Positions 19,195 to 27,695 of a DNA stretch of 64,000 nt are shown piece after piece. Within the stretch, counting starts at the first letter, position 1. Every line of letters starts with the position of its first letter. The notes under the pieces were generated by a model. It was not told the origin of the DNA. It saw only the letters and a list, made by a program, of their open reading frames with translations, and ran no database searches. The position numbers and the translations under genes are program-made. Location: NCBI RefSeq assembly GCF_004354915.1, contig NZ_SMSI01000002.1, forward strand, positions 310,001 through 374,000, in the 5' to 3' direction. The stretch is from Pseudohoeflea suaedae (GTDB lineage: Bacteria > Pseudomonadota > Alphaproteobacteria > Rhizobiales > Rhizobiaceae).

Positions 19195-20271
19195 TCATCT
19201 CTCCTGGAACAGGCGGGCGATATGGTTGTCCCAGGAGCGGCCGAGCTTCGCTTCGCCGAAATCGCCCTCGGCGGAGGAGAGCAGGAAACCGGAGCCTTGG
19301 GCGACCGCGCCGCAGACGTTCTTCTCCGCGATCCTCTCGACCAGATTGCCGCTCCGGGTGTCGAGCACCAGCGCGCAATTGCCGTGTGGCGAGGTGATGA
19401 CCAGGCGGTTCTCGCTGCGATTGGCCGCGACCGAGCCGACATAATTCGCAAGCCCGTGGCGGGCTTGGTCGGGCAGCATGATCGGCTTGTAGCCTTCGCC
19501 CATGGTCACGCGAAGCAGGAGCGGCGGTTCGTCGGTTTCAGGGCCTTCGTACTGGCAGCCGACCCAGACATTGCCGGCTGCATCGATATCCATATGGCGC
19601 GTCGACAGCCGGAAGAGGTCGGCGGGTGGCGTGTGCTTTTCCAGAAGTTCGCCGCTCTCGATATCCACAAAGACGACCGAGGGTTCCATGCTGGCGAGAT
19701 TGAGCTTGGCACGGCCGAAATCCGGGTGGGTCTCGATGCCGCCATTGGCGATGCAGAGGGTCTTGCCGCCGGGCATGAGGATGAGTTCATGCGGATCGAT
19801 GCCGTAGGAGGGAAACTCGCCGATCCGGTTGAAACCGGCGGTGACATCGTAGATGCCGATCATGCCGGCGGCGTTGTCGTAATCGTTTTCCGTCGCATAG
19901 AGCACGCGGCCATCGGGCGAGAAGACGCCGTGGCCGAAGAAGTGACGATCCTCGGGGGTGGAGAAGGGTATCGGCTCGCTGCCGTTCTGCCGGTCCACGG
20001 CCACGGCGAAGGTACCGGGTCGGCGGGCGAAGGCGACGGCCCAGCGGCCGGCGCGGTCGGTTGCCACGTCATGGCCGCGATCGGGCAGCGAGACCGAGGT
20101 CAGCTCGTTGCCGTCGCCATCGAGAATGGAAAAACCGGCGCCGCCATTCTGTATCCAGGCGGCAGCGAACAGGTCCTTGCCGGCGGCTATGGCAGGCTTA
20201 GGCAGGAGCCCCGAAAGCCCGGCCAGACCGGCGGTCGCGGTTCCGATGAAAAGGCGGCGTGTCATGATCAT
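19195..20271 (-). CDS. DUF1513 family exported protein (Tat signal)
   Basis: The 358-aa protein starts at the ATG at 20271, which is 9 nt from AAAGG. It opens MIMTRRLFIG, a twin-arginine-type signal followed by a hydrophobic stretch and PAIAAGK. The mature part is made of repeated beta segments resembling a seven-bladed propeller, with GHGVFSPDGRVLYATENDYD near 118 and DPHELILMPGG near 160. DUF1513 genes typically accompany imelysins and di-heme oxidoreductases, as here. A Tat route would suit export after folding or cofactor loading. Function is not established. Confidence 0.85.
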   Translation of the reverse strand: MIMTRRLFIGTATAGLAGLSGLLPKPAIAAGKDLFAAAWIQNGGAGFSILDGDGNELTSVSLPDRGHDVATDRAGRWAVAFARRPGTFAVAVDRQNGSEPIPFSTPEDRHFFGHGVFSPDGRVLYATENDYDNAAGMIGIYDVTAGFNRIGEFPSYGIDPHELILMPGGKTLCIANGGIETHPDFGRAKLNLASMEPSVVFVDIESGELLEKHTPPADLFRLSTRHMDIDAAGNVWVGCQYEGPETDEPPLLLRVTMGEGYKPIMLPDQARHGLANYVGSVAANRSENRLVITSPHGNCALVLDTRSGNLVERIAEKNVCGAVAQGSGFLLSSAEGDFGEAKLGRSWDNHIARLFQER

Positions 20272-20288
20272 GTCGATCATCCTTTCAG

Positions 20289-21398
20289 TCAGTCTCCGTC
20301 GGCGAACGAGAAGCCTGCGGTCAGTCCCACGGCATTGCCGTAATCCTCGTTGGCCAGCGTCTTGATGCGACCCAGCCTGTCGCGCAGCTCTTCGAGACGC
20401 GCGCGGCTTTCGGGGCTTGCCAGAAGTTCCGCGGCTGTGCCCTGCAAGCGCCGGGTCAGTGCGATGGCGCCGCTCAGCTCGTCGCTGATCCGGTAGCCGA
20501 TCTCCCGGTCCTGCTCGGACAGTACCAGCGTCATGCCGGAATTCTCGAAGACCGCCTGGATGCCCTGCAGATTGGCCGCGATCGAGGCGAAAGTATTTCC
20601 CGCGCGGCGGTAGATGGCGGCATTCGGGCGGTCCGTCCCTTCCGTTTCACCCAGGAAAGCGCGCAGGCGGATGTCGCGCACCATCTCGATGCCGTGGACG
20701 ACGACGCCGAGCAGTTCGACGAGCGCCTCGCGATTGTCGCGGATCACAGGATTGTCGCTGCCGGGGTTCATCCAGAGCCGGGAAATGCCTTCCGGATCGG
20801 CCCAGGCGCCGTCGAGTTCGCGGGCAATCGCGTCGATGTTTGCGGCGACAAGCCCGGCGTAGTCGCAGCGCCCGTCGTCCTTGCCGGAAGCGAGTGCCTC
20901 CGCGCCGGTGCCGAAGAGTGCGTATTCCAGAGCCGGAAGTCCCTGCAAGGCGACGCTCTTGCCCTGAAGCTGGCCGAGTGCTTGCGGATAGGGCTCGAAA
21001 CCGCCGATCAGGCTCTGGATCTGCTTCAAACCGACGCCGCGACGATCGGGGTAGTAGAGCACGCGCTCGTAGCGGTTCTCGCCCGCCACCGGTCCGAAGC
21101 GGATGATCTCGACATAAGACCAGGAAACGGCGGCTTGTGTGAAAGCGTCGCGGGCTGCGGCCAGCGTCTCGTCCGACGGGCTGTCGCAGAGCGTCTCGAT
21201 ATCGGTCTCGAGTTTTTCGGAAGCGACATGAAAGCGCTGATAGCCCGGCTGGATGAAATCCTCGATTGCCCGGGTCATGATCTCGGAGACGACCGCATTG
21301 GTCGAGCGCTTGGCCGCTTGGGCGGGCAGGGTGCTCAGGGCGGGGACGAGCGAGGCGGCGAACAGGAGGGCCGCGAGGACAGGGCTGGGGCGCTTCAT
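20289..21398 (-). CDS. imelysin-like periplasmic protein, paralogue C (no GxHxxE His)
   Basis: The 369-aa protein starts at the ATG at 21398, beginning with a signal peptide (1-28, ending PAQA). A GTG 10 codons upstream is the alternative. It has a two-repeat helical imelysin fold, with RFGPV near 100 and YYPDRRGVGLKQIQ near 115-128. The family GxHxxE site reads GLPALE at 153-158, so the His is Pro. It ends GLTAGFSFADGD, nearly matching the end of its tandem paralogue upstream. Imelysins are iron-regulated envelope proteins of unclear function. Loss of the His suggests binding without the canonical metal site. Confidence 0.85.
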   Translation of the reverse strand: MKRPSPVLAALLFAASLVPALSTLPAQAAKRSTNAVVSEIMTRAIEDFIQPGYQRFHVASEKLETDIETLCDSPSDETLAAARDAFTQAAVSWSYVEIIRFGPVAGENRYERVLYYPDRRGVGLKQIQSLIGGFEPYPQALGQLQGKSVALQGLPALEYALFGTGAEALASGKDDGRCDYAGLVAANIDAIARELDGAWADPEGISRLWMNPGSDNPVIRDNREALVELLGVVVHGIEMVRDIRLRAFLGETEGTDRPNAAIYRRAGNTFASIAANLQGIQAVFENSGMTLVLSEQDREIGYRISDELSGAIALTRRLQGTAAELLASPESRARLEELRDRLGRIKTLANEDYGNAVGLTAGFSFADGD

Positions 21399-21442
21399 GC
21401 AGTCAACTCGCTGGAAGGACTTGCACACCCCGCCATGTCCGG

Positions 21443-22546
21443 TCAGTCGCCGTCAAGTGACGAAAAGCCGGCCGACAACCCCAATCCGCCGGCGATGCGG
21501 CCGGAAAAGGTGTCGCGGATGCTCAGCAACACCAGCCGCAGGTAATTGGCCGCGTCGCGGGTTTCGGGGTCTGCCGCAGCCTGCGGCAGCGGCTGCTTCA
21601 TCCTGTCGATGGTCCGCTGCGCGTTGGACAGTTCGAACATCGCCGACGTGCCGTAGCGCTGGATGTCCTCCGGCGTCAGCTCGATCATGCCGGACGCCTT
21701 GTAGAGTTCCTGCAGGCCCTTCATGTCGCCGGCAATCGCTGTTCCTGTCAGGCCTGATCGCCAGAAGATGGCGCTTTTGGGCTTGGCCTCGTCGACGCCC
21801 GCGCCGAGGAAGGGCTTGAGGCGGGTGTCGGCCACGAGTTCGGAGGAATTGACGAACACGCCGAGCAGTGCCTGCAGGCCCTCGCGCTCGTCGCGGAAAT
21901 CCGGGTTTTCCGGCTTCGGATCGGAAAGCCGGGCGGCGATCCCCTCCGGGTCGTCCCAGGCATCGACGAGCTCGCCGGCCGTTCCGTAGATGCGCGCGGC
22001 GACGGCACCGGCGAAATCGCAACGGAATTCATCGCCTCCGGCCAGGTCTTCGGCGCCGGTGCCGTAGAGCAGGTATTCGAGCGTCGTCAGCCCCTGAAGC
22101 GCCACGCTCTTGGCGGCAAGACGCTCGGGCGTCGTCGCCGTTTCGTCCTTCTCGGCCAGCACCTGCTGGATCTGCTTGAGGCCGATGCCGCGGCGATCCG
22201 GGAAGAAGAGGATGCGCTCGAGCCGGTTGTCGTCGACGACGGGGCCGAAGCGGATGATCTCGATCTCCGACCAGGCGGTCACCAGTTCGCCGAAGGCCTT
22301 GCGGGCAACTTCGAGGCCCGGCGCCGACGGGGCTTCGCAAAGCGGGGAGATGGCCGCACCCATGGCCTGGGCCTTGTCGCGGAAATTGCGGTAGCCGGGC
22401 TGGATGAAATCCGTCACCGCGGCAGAGAGTACGCCGCGGTCCGTTACGGGTTTCGAAGCGTCCTGCGCGGATCCAGGGCCTGCGGAAAGAAGGCCGAAGG
22501 CGGCAATGGCGAAAGCCAGGCGGATCGAATTCGATGTCTTGATCAT
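21443..22546 (-). CDS. imelysin-like periplasmic protein, paralogue B (no GxHxxE His)
   Basis: The 367-aa protein has a signal peptide of about 27 residues (ending GSAQD) and the imelysin fold. RFGPVVDDNRLERILFFPDRRGIGLKQIQ (about 99-127) and a GxHxxE equivalent reading GLTTLE (152-157) show Thr in place of His. The C-terminus GLSAGFSSLDGD resembles paralogue C, so the pair looks like a tandem duplication. It overlaps the di-heme gene by 4 bp (ATGA) and lies 45 bp before paralogue C. Role inferred as part of an exported iron-responsive complex. Confidence 0.87.
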   Translation of the reverse strand: MIKTSNSIRLAFAIAAFGLLSAGPGSAQDASKPVTDRGVLSAAVTDFIQPGYRNFRDKAQAMGAAISPLCEAPSAPGLEVARKAFGELVTAWSEIEIIRFGPVVDDNRLERILFFPDRRGIGLKQIQQVLAEKDETATTPERLAAKSVALQGLTTLEYLLYGTGAEDLAGGDEFRCDFAGAVAARIYGTAGELVDAWDDPEGIAARLSDPKPENPDFRDEREGLQALLGVFVNSSELVADTRLKPFLGAGVDEAKPKSAIFWRSGLTGTAIAGDMKGLQELYKASGMIELTPEDIQRYGTSAMFELSNAQRTIDRMKQPLPQAAADPETRDAANYLRLVLLSIRDTFSGRIAGGLGLSAGFSSLDGD

Positions 22547-24156
22547 AGGGAATTGAGGAAGCGGATCAGCGCGTCCCTGTCCTTCTTGTCGAGTGCGGCA
22601 TAGGCGTCGCGCGAGGCCGTTGCCTCGCCGCCATGCCAGAGAATGGCTTCCTCGAGGTTCCGCGCGCGGCCATCATGGAGAAAGAAGGTGTGGCCGCTGA
22701 CGGTTTCCGTCAAGCCTATGCCCCAGAGTGGTGCCGTGCGCCATTCGCTGCCTGACGCGACACCGACCACCTGGCCGTCGGCGAGGTCTTCGCCCATGTC
22801 GTGGAGCAGCATGTCGGAATAGGGCCAGATCAGCTGGAAGGCGTGGGCATCGTTGCCGGTCTTGCGGCTGGTCACGAATTTCGGCGTGTGGCAGGCCACG
22901 CAGCCGGAAGTGTAGAACATCTCCTTGCCGCGCAGGACTTCGGGATCGCCGACGTCACGCCGTGCCGGAACGGCGAGGTTCTCGGAGTAGAAGGTCACGA
23001 GCTCCATGACCGGGTCCGGGGCCTCGGTATCGCCGAGCCGTTCCTGCACGCCGTTGGGTGCCTCGAGACACTCGACCTCGGCCTCGGTGCAATCGCCGGC
23101 ATGGCGGGGGACGAGCGGATTGGAAATGCCGATATCGCCGGCAAAGGCCTCGCTGCCCTGTTCGCGGATCGAGGCATTCTGCGCCTTCCAGCCGAAACGG
23201 CCGATCACCGGATTGTCGAGCCTGGTGCCGCGTGCAAGGCCGACACGGCCGGAAATGCCGTCGCCATCCTCGTCATTCGGGTCGGCATTGGCGATGAGAT
23301 CCGCCGGGTGGATCGCCTGCAGCAGACCCATGCCGATCATCGGGTTGGCGACGCGGGGCGACACGGTCGTGTCCGCCGCAAGCGGGCCATAGTTAAGATC
23401 CGCCGCGGAATAGGACGGCTTGCGCAGCGTGACTTCCGTGCCGTCGGGGAAGGTGAAGGGCTGGTCCTGGTAGGAGATGACCATCTTGCCTTCGGCGCGC
23501 AGGCCGGGGATCGCCTTGTCCTGCAACTGACCGCCATAGACCGGGTCGGGCATGTTGGGGGCGAGGAAGTTCTCGATCGCCGCGCGTTCCTCGTCGGTTG
23601 CGGGACCGCGCGCCAGGCGCAGGAACATCGAGGTCGCATCAGTGGAATGTTCCGGCGGATGGCCGCGCCCGTCCTTGAGGTGGCAGCTCTGGCAGGAGCG
23701 CGCATTGAAGAGCGGGCCGAGACCGTCGGACGCGTCGGTGGAGGAGGGCGAGCTCACCCACATCTTGCGGAACAGGGCATTGCCCAGCTTGAAGGTCTCT
23801 TCCTCCTCGAAGCTCAAATTGGCCGAGGACTGGGAAAAGGCATCCTGGTTGGGAAGCTTTCTGGAGGTTGCCGCGCCGCCCGACATGGTTTCGAAGCGTT
23901 CCGGCTTGGAGAAATCGGTGGTCGGCCTGGCGATGCGCTCGACGCGTTTCCGGTCCTTGGGGATCAGGTCACCGCGTTCCTGCATGGTTTTGGGCCAGGC
24001 GAGTTCCGGCGCACCGTATTGCGCGGCTGCCATCAGCGTCGATGAGAGGACGATGGCAGCGGTCAGGAGGGAGATCGGAGCAGGGGTCTTTTCGGTCTTC
24101 AAGATTTCATCCGCCTTGGTCGGCATTCTCATTCCTCGATCCGGACCGTTTGTCAT
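22543..24156 (-). CDS. di-heme c-type oxidoreductase (DUF1111 / di-heme oxidoredictase family)
   Basis: The 537-aa exported cytochrome has a charged N-terminus followed by a hydrophobic segment (about 28-46). Two heme-attachment sites are CQSCH (155-159) and CVACH (about 419-423). The family pattern is complete: FNARSCQSCHLKDGRG, an Asp/Asn-rich DPNDEDGDGISGR loop (probable calcium site), RFGWKA, TAPLWGIG and FFLHDGRA. It should move electrons in the periplasm. In this operon a role in redox cycling of iron handled by the imelysins is plausible but unproven. The ATG at 24156 gives the longest form, and ATG 24126 is an alternative. Confidence 0.88.
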   Translation of the reverse strand: MTNGPDRGMRMPTKADEILKTEKTPAPISLLTAAIVLSSTLMAAAQYGAPELAWPKTMQERGDLIPKDRKRVERIARPTTDFSKPERFETMSGGAATSRKLPNQDAFSQSSANLSFEEEETFKLGNALFRKMWVSSPSSTDASDGLGPLFNARSCQSCHLKDGRGHPPEHSTDATSMFLRLARGPATDEERAAIENFLAPNMPDPVYGGQLQDKAIPGLRAEGKMVISYQDQPFTFPDGTEVTLRKPSYSAADLNYGPLAADTTVSPRVANPMIGMGLLQAIHPADLIANADPNDEDGDGISGRVGLARGTRLDNPVIGRFGWKAQNASIREQGSEAFAGDIGISNPLVPRHAGDCTEAEVECLEAPNGVQERLGDTEAPDPVMELVTFYSENLAVPARRDVGDPEVLRGKEMFYTSGCVACHTPKFVTSRKTGNDAHAFQLIWPYSDMLLHDMGEDLADGQVVGVASGSEWRTAPLWGIGLTETVSGHTFFLHDGRARNLEEAILWHGGEATASRDAYAALDKKDRDALIRFLNSL

Positions 24157-24211
24157 TCAGCGTCCGGTCCGATTGCACTGTCATTGCGGCAAGGCGGAGC
24201 CGCCGGATTGT

Positions 24212-24236
24212 GGGCCGGCGTATAGAACGCCGGCCC
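24212..24236 (-). other. intercistronic GC hairpin between imelysin A and di-heme gene
   Basis: A perfect 10-bp stem (24212-24221 with 24227-24236, loop ATAGA) follows the imelysin A stop by about 15 nt and has no U-run. It probably stabilises the upstream message or lowers expression of the downstream genes. Confidence 0.6.
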
Positions 24237-24250
24237 GAAAGCATCAAGGA

Positions 24251-25540
24251 TTACTCGAAGACTGCATCCGGATTGTCGAGCGAATCCGAGCCTTCCAGTT
24301 CGATCTCGCCGATGTCGAGCGCGGCGATGACGCGTTCGATCGAGCGTGTCTGGTCGATCAGGCCGTCGATTGCGGCCTGCACGGTGGCGTTGCCGTCCTC
24401 GTTGCCCTCGGCGATCTGCTGGTCGTAGGCCTCGCCGCCATCGGCGCGGGCGGCCATGGCTTCCATGGCTTCGAGCGTGGCGCCGAGCTTGGCCTTCATC
24501 TCCTCGTCGAGCGCCTTGTCCTTCTCGGCCACCATGTCCGACAGCGACGGGCCGGAGACTTCCGAGCCGTCCACGCGGGTGTAGGAGCCGAGATAGACGT
24601 CGCGAATGCCGCGGGCATCGTTGAGATGCGACTGGTCGGTGTTGTCGGAGAAGCAGTCATGCTCCTCTTCCGGGTCATGCAGGATGAGGCCGAGCTTCAT
24701 GCGCTCGCCGGCCAGTTCGCCGTAGGAGAGCGAGCCCATGCCGGTCAGCATGGCCGAGATCGCCGCGCCATCGTCGAGCCCGTCGAGATAAGCGGCCGCA
24801 TCGCCGCCATCCTTCCAGTTGGCAACCATTTCCTCGAGATCGGAGACCAGCAGGTCGCTGGCAGCGGCAAGGTATTCCGCGCGGCGGTCGCAATTGCCGT
24901 TGGTGCAGTCGTCGCCCTGGGCGTAGTCGGTCCAGGGGCGGTTGCCTGCGCCGGCATCGGTGCCGTTGAGGTCCTGGCCCCAGAGCAGGAATTCGATGGC
25001 GTGGTAACCGGTGGCGACATTGGCCTCCACGCTGCCCGCTTCCTGCAGGGTGCCGGAGAGGAATTCCGGCGTGATCTTGCTGGCGTCGACGGGCTCGCCA
25101 TTGATCGAGATTTCCGGATTGGCGATGACGTTCGCGGTGTAGAGCGCGTTCTGATCGCTTTCCGAGCCGTAGCTGGCATCGACATAGTCGATCAGGCCTT
25201 CATCGAGCGGCCAGGCGTTGACGCGACCTTCCCAGTCGTCGACGACCGGGTTGCCGAAGCGGTACGCCTCGGTCTGCTGGTAGGGCACGCGGGCTTCGAA
25301 CCAGGCTTGCCTGGCGGCGGCCAGCTTTTCCTCGGACGGATCGGCGATGAAGGCATCGATGGCTTCGTCGAGTGCCTTGGCGGTGCTGAGCGAATCCTCG
25401 AACTTGGCGACGGCCATCTTCTTGTAGTTGTCGACCACGGAGCGGGCGCCGGTTTCGGCCAGGGCCGGTGCGGCGGCGGCGACGACAAGCGCCGCCGCGG
25501 TGGTGGCGAGCAGGGTCTTCATCTTCAATGAACGGTTCAA
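24251..25540 (-). CDS. imelysin family periplasmic protein, paralogue A (intact GxHxxE)
   Basis: The 429-aa protein has a signal peptide (residues 1-28, ending APALA). The imelysin site is intact, GYHAIEFLLWGQD, with G178, H180 and E183. RFGNPVVDDWEGRVNAWPLDEGLIDYV lies upstream of it (about 94-120). The TTG at 25540 is the best start because GGAGG lies 6 nt before it, while the first ATG, at 25522, is 24 nt away. It resembles iron-regulated imelysins (IrpA/ICMP type). It is the second gene of the leftward iron operon. Confidence 0.9.
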   Translation of the reverse strand: MNRSLKMKTLLATTAAALVVAAAAPALAETGARSVVDNYKKMAVAKFEDSLSTAKALDEAIDAFIADPSEEKLAAARQAWFEARVPYQQTEAYRFGNPVVDDWEGRVNAWPLDEGLIDYVDASYGSESDQNALYTANVIANPEISINGEPVDASKITPEFLSGTLQEAGSVEANVATGYHAIEFLLWGQDLNGTDAGAGNRPWTDYAQGDDCTNGNCDRRAEYLAAASDLLVSDLEEMVANWKDGGDAAAYLDGLDDGAAISAMLTGMGSLSYGELAGERMKLGLILHDPEEEHDCFSDNTDQSHLNDARGIRDVYLGSYTRVDGSEVSGPSLSDMVAEKDKALDEEMKAKLGATLEAMEAMAARADGGEAYDQQIAEGNEDGNATVQAAIDGLIDQTRSIERVIAALDIGEIELEGSDSLDNPDAVFE

Positions 25541-25553
25541 AATGGTCCTCCAG

Positions 25554-26072
25554 TCAGTGAATGGTGTGATTGTGTTGGTGAAAATTCTGCGGCGGCTGAG
25601 GTTTCAGCAGCGTGGAAACGGCATCCTGAGGCACGGGCAGGAGCACCTGTCCGAACATCTTCATGCGCATGGCATAGTCGCCGCATGCGGCCAGTGTTTC
25701 CATCGCGCGCGCCGGGCAGGTGAGTGCGCAAGCCGTCATGCGGCCCGCATTCTCGTCGCCGTGCTGGAGCGCCGAGACCAGCGCGAGGATGAGGCATTCG
25801 TCGCGGCACAAATGGCCGCTGTCGCTGGGGAACGCCCGCAGGGGGCAGGCGGCGCAGCGGCTGAGCGTGGAAATGAAGCTCGTCAGTCCGTCCACCACGA
25901 TGCGGGATTCGGCCGGGCCGAGCGTGGCACGGTGCAGCTGGCTGAGCGCGTTTGCGGCGATCTGTCCCGCAGGCGTGTCACCGGCGATCGCGCAATCGAC
26001 GATACGGCGGTAGCCGCCAACGACGAGAAATTCCGGAATCCGCTCGAGATAGGCCGCAGCGGGGCATGTCAT
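25554..26072 (-). CDS. Cys- and His-rich protein of unknown function heading the imelysin operon
   Basis: The protein has 172 aa from the ATG at 26072, which has a GGGGGG tract 7 nt upstream. I do not recognise a family. Nine cysteines lie at about 3, 27, 73, 76, 89, 93, 115, 119 and 130, including CAAC, CRDEC and CALTC. The C-terminus is His-rich (FHQHNHTIH). There is no signal peptide, so it is probably a cytoplasmic metal-binding or iron-sulfur protein. The frame stays open to a TTG at 26159, and the extension adds another CTQC plus a HC pair, so a longer form is possible. The stop lies 14 nt before the imelysin A start. Confidence 0.65.
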   Translation of the reverse strand: MTCPAAAYLERIPEFLVVGGYRRIVDCAIAGDTPAGQIAANALSQLHRATLGPAESRIVVDGLTSFISTLSRCAACPLRAFPSDSGHLCRDECLILALVSALQHGDENAGRMTACALTCPARAMETLAACGDYAMRMKMFGQVLLPVPQDAVSTLLKPQPPQNFHQHNHTIH

Positions 26073-26183
26073 CGTACCGCCCCCCGTGCAATGTGGCAGG
26101 AAGGGAAGGCATTGTGTGCAGATGTGCTCGTCATGGGCAGCTCCAACGTCGGGGTTCAAGGCCCCGCGCCTCTGATGAAGATT

Positions 26184-26212
26184 GGCTACCCCGATGAAAC
26201 GCGGCCTGTCAA
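26184..26212 (-). promoter_or_regulatory. possible promoter of the imelysin/iron operon
   Basis: Read leftward: consensus TTGACA (26212-26207), then GTAGCC at 17 nt or TAGCCA at 18 nt. The -10 is poor, as expected if an activator helps. It would start transcription near 26176, about 100 nt before the ATG at 26072. Confidence 0.4.
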
Positions 26213-26236
26213 TAAAAGATGATAAAAATGGTCTAC

Positions 26237-26253
26237 TTTAGAATCGTTCCAAT
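26237..26253. promoter_or_regulatory. ICE-like (Irr) box upstream of the iron operon
   Basis: TTTAGAA, 3 nt, TTCCAAT. The left half equals, and the right half is close to, the TTTAGAA / TTCTAAA arms I recall for rhizobial Irr binding. It lies about 25 bp upstream of the predicted -35, where Irr could act as an activator, and also about 35 bp from the end of the neighbouring amidase gene. Confidence 0.45.
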
Positions 26254-26288
26254 AGTTCTGCCCGGGAGTTCTGGAAATGCATGTTGTT

Positions 26289-27572
26289 TCAGCCATGTGA
26301 GCTCAAACGGACAAGCGCCGACAGCATGAGGCGGGCGCCGGCGAGGATGTCGGCCCATTCGCTATGCTCCTCGGGCGCATGGCTGATGCCGGCGCGGCTC
26401 GGGATGAAGATCAGCGCCGAAGGGCAGAGCGACTGCATCGTCTGGGCATCGTGGCCCGCGCCAGAGGGCATCCTGATGTGGGACAAGCCGAGGTTTTGAG
26501 CCTCGGAGGCCAAGAGGTCCTGGAGCTTCGGGTCGAGGGCGACAGGGGAGAGCCAGCTCTTTTCCTTGATCTCGCTTGAGAGGTGATGCCGGTGCGCCGC
26601 GGCATCGATTTCCGCCTTCACGGCCTGAAGCAGCGCGTGCTGGATTTTCTCATCCGTATCGCGGGTGATGACCGAGAAGACCGCGCGGCCGGGTATCGTG
26701 TGCGGAAAATTCGGTTCGAGCTCCACCTTGCCGATGGTGATGCGGGACTGGTCCGTTCCGTGGTCCCCGATGATAGCCGGAATGCGGGTTGCGAAGGCCG
26801 CCAGCCCCGCAAATGCGTCCGACCGCATGTCCATCGGCGTGGTGCCGGAATGATTGGCGCGACCGGTGAGGGTGACGGAGATGTTCGACACACCCGAAAT
26901 GCCGTCCACAAGTCCTATCGGGATGCGCTTGTGTTCAAGCACCGGACCTTGCTCGATATGCAGTTCCAGGAACGCCTTGACCTCGTCCGGGGACCGGCGG
27001 CAATTGAAGGCATCTTCGGGCGAAAGGCCCTGGGCGGCCAGGGCGGTCTGGAGCGACATGCCGTCGGCATCGCCGGCCGTTTCGAACCAGGCACGGTCGA
27101 TGCGGCCGGCAATGGCCTGGGAGCCGAGCATGCCTCCGAACCGGCCTTCCTCCTCGGCCGTCGCCACGACCTCGATCGCGGTCGAAGGCTCGAAGCCGGC
27201 ATCCTTCATGGCCTTGACGCATTCGAGCGCGACCGCCACGCCGAGCGCACCGTCGAAGCCACCTCCCTCGGGCACCGTGTCGATATGGGAGCCAACCAGA
27301 ATGGCGGGGCCTTCCGCAGGACCGTAGCGACCGAAAATATTGGCGACGCCATCGCGGCGGACAGCCAGTCCGGCTTCCTTCAAGCGGGCTTCGAACCATG
27401 CGCGCGCGGCCATGTCGGCATCTGAATAGCCCGGGCGGTTGAAACCGCCGGTCAAGGGGTTGGCCCCGAAGCCGTTGAGGCCGGCGAGAAAGGTTTTCAG
27501 GCGATCGATGTCGATGTCCGGCTTTTTGTCCCAAGTTTTCCCGGTCACGGTTTCGGTCGGTCTTTCAGTCAC
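26289..27572 (-). CDS. M20 family amidase (N-carbamoyl-L-amino-acid hydrolase / allantoate amidohydrolase type)
   Basis: The 427-aa enzyme is a binuclear-metal amidase of the hydantoinase/carbamoylase family. GSHIDTVPEGGGFDGALGV (about 94-112) holds the first metal His and bridging Asp. EEEGRFGG (about 142-149) supplies catalytic and metal-binding Glu, and LHIEQGP (near 203) the next His and Glu. GRANHSGTTPMDMRSD is the dimerisation-domain signature. It cleaves an N-carbamoyl amino acid or ureide. It is divergent from a peptide-type ABC operon, which may import its substrate. Confidence 0.88.
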   Translation of the reverse strand: MTERPTETVTGKTWDKKPDIDIDRLKTFLAGLNGFGANPLTGGFNRPGYSDADMAARAWFEARLKEAGLAVRRDGVANIFGRYGPAEGPAILVGSHIDTVPEGGGFDGALGVAVALECVKAMKDAGFEPSTAIEVVATAEEEGRFGGMLGSQAIAGRIDRAWFETAGDADGMSLQTALAAQGLSPEDAFNCRRSPDEVKAFLELHIEQGPVLEHKRIPIGLVDGISGVSNISVTLTGRANHSGTTPMDMRSDAFAGLAAFATRIPAIIGDHGTDQSRITIGKVELEPNFPHTIPGRAVFSVITRDTDEKIQHALLQAVKAEIDAAAHRHHLSSEIKEKSWLSPVALDPKLQDLLASEAQNLGLSHIRMPSGAGHDAQTMQSLCPSALIFIPSRAGISHAPEEHSEWADILAGARLMLSALVRLSSHG

Positions 27573-27614
27573 TTGTCGCCCTCCGCCGGCGTAACGGGTG
27601 TGTCGGTCGGCAAA

Positions 27615-27628
27615 TTTATTATAATAAA
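27615..27628. promoter_or_regulatory. 14-bp AT-only palindrome in amidase/ABC divergent region
   Basis: TTTATTATAATAAA, perfectly symmetrical, lies 43 bp before the amidase start and 68 bp before the ABC start. It may be an operator for the GntR regulator encoded at the end of the ABC operon, or simply part of AT-rich promoters. The 123-bp region is markedly AT-rich between 27610 and 27670. Confidence 0.35.
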
Positions 27629-27695
27629 ATCTTGCTTACTCCAAAAATTATCATGTTTAATAATGGCAACACAGGACCAATGGAGTGGATATCCC

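Noticed and set aside
22801-24045. Long open frame opposite the di-heme gene (and similar ones at 4566-5753, 27657-29252, 35971-37803)
   Set aside because: These mirror GC-rich codon usage of real genes on the other strand and lack motifs or ribosome sites.
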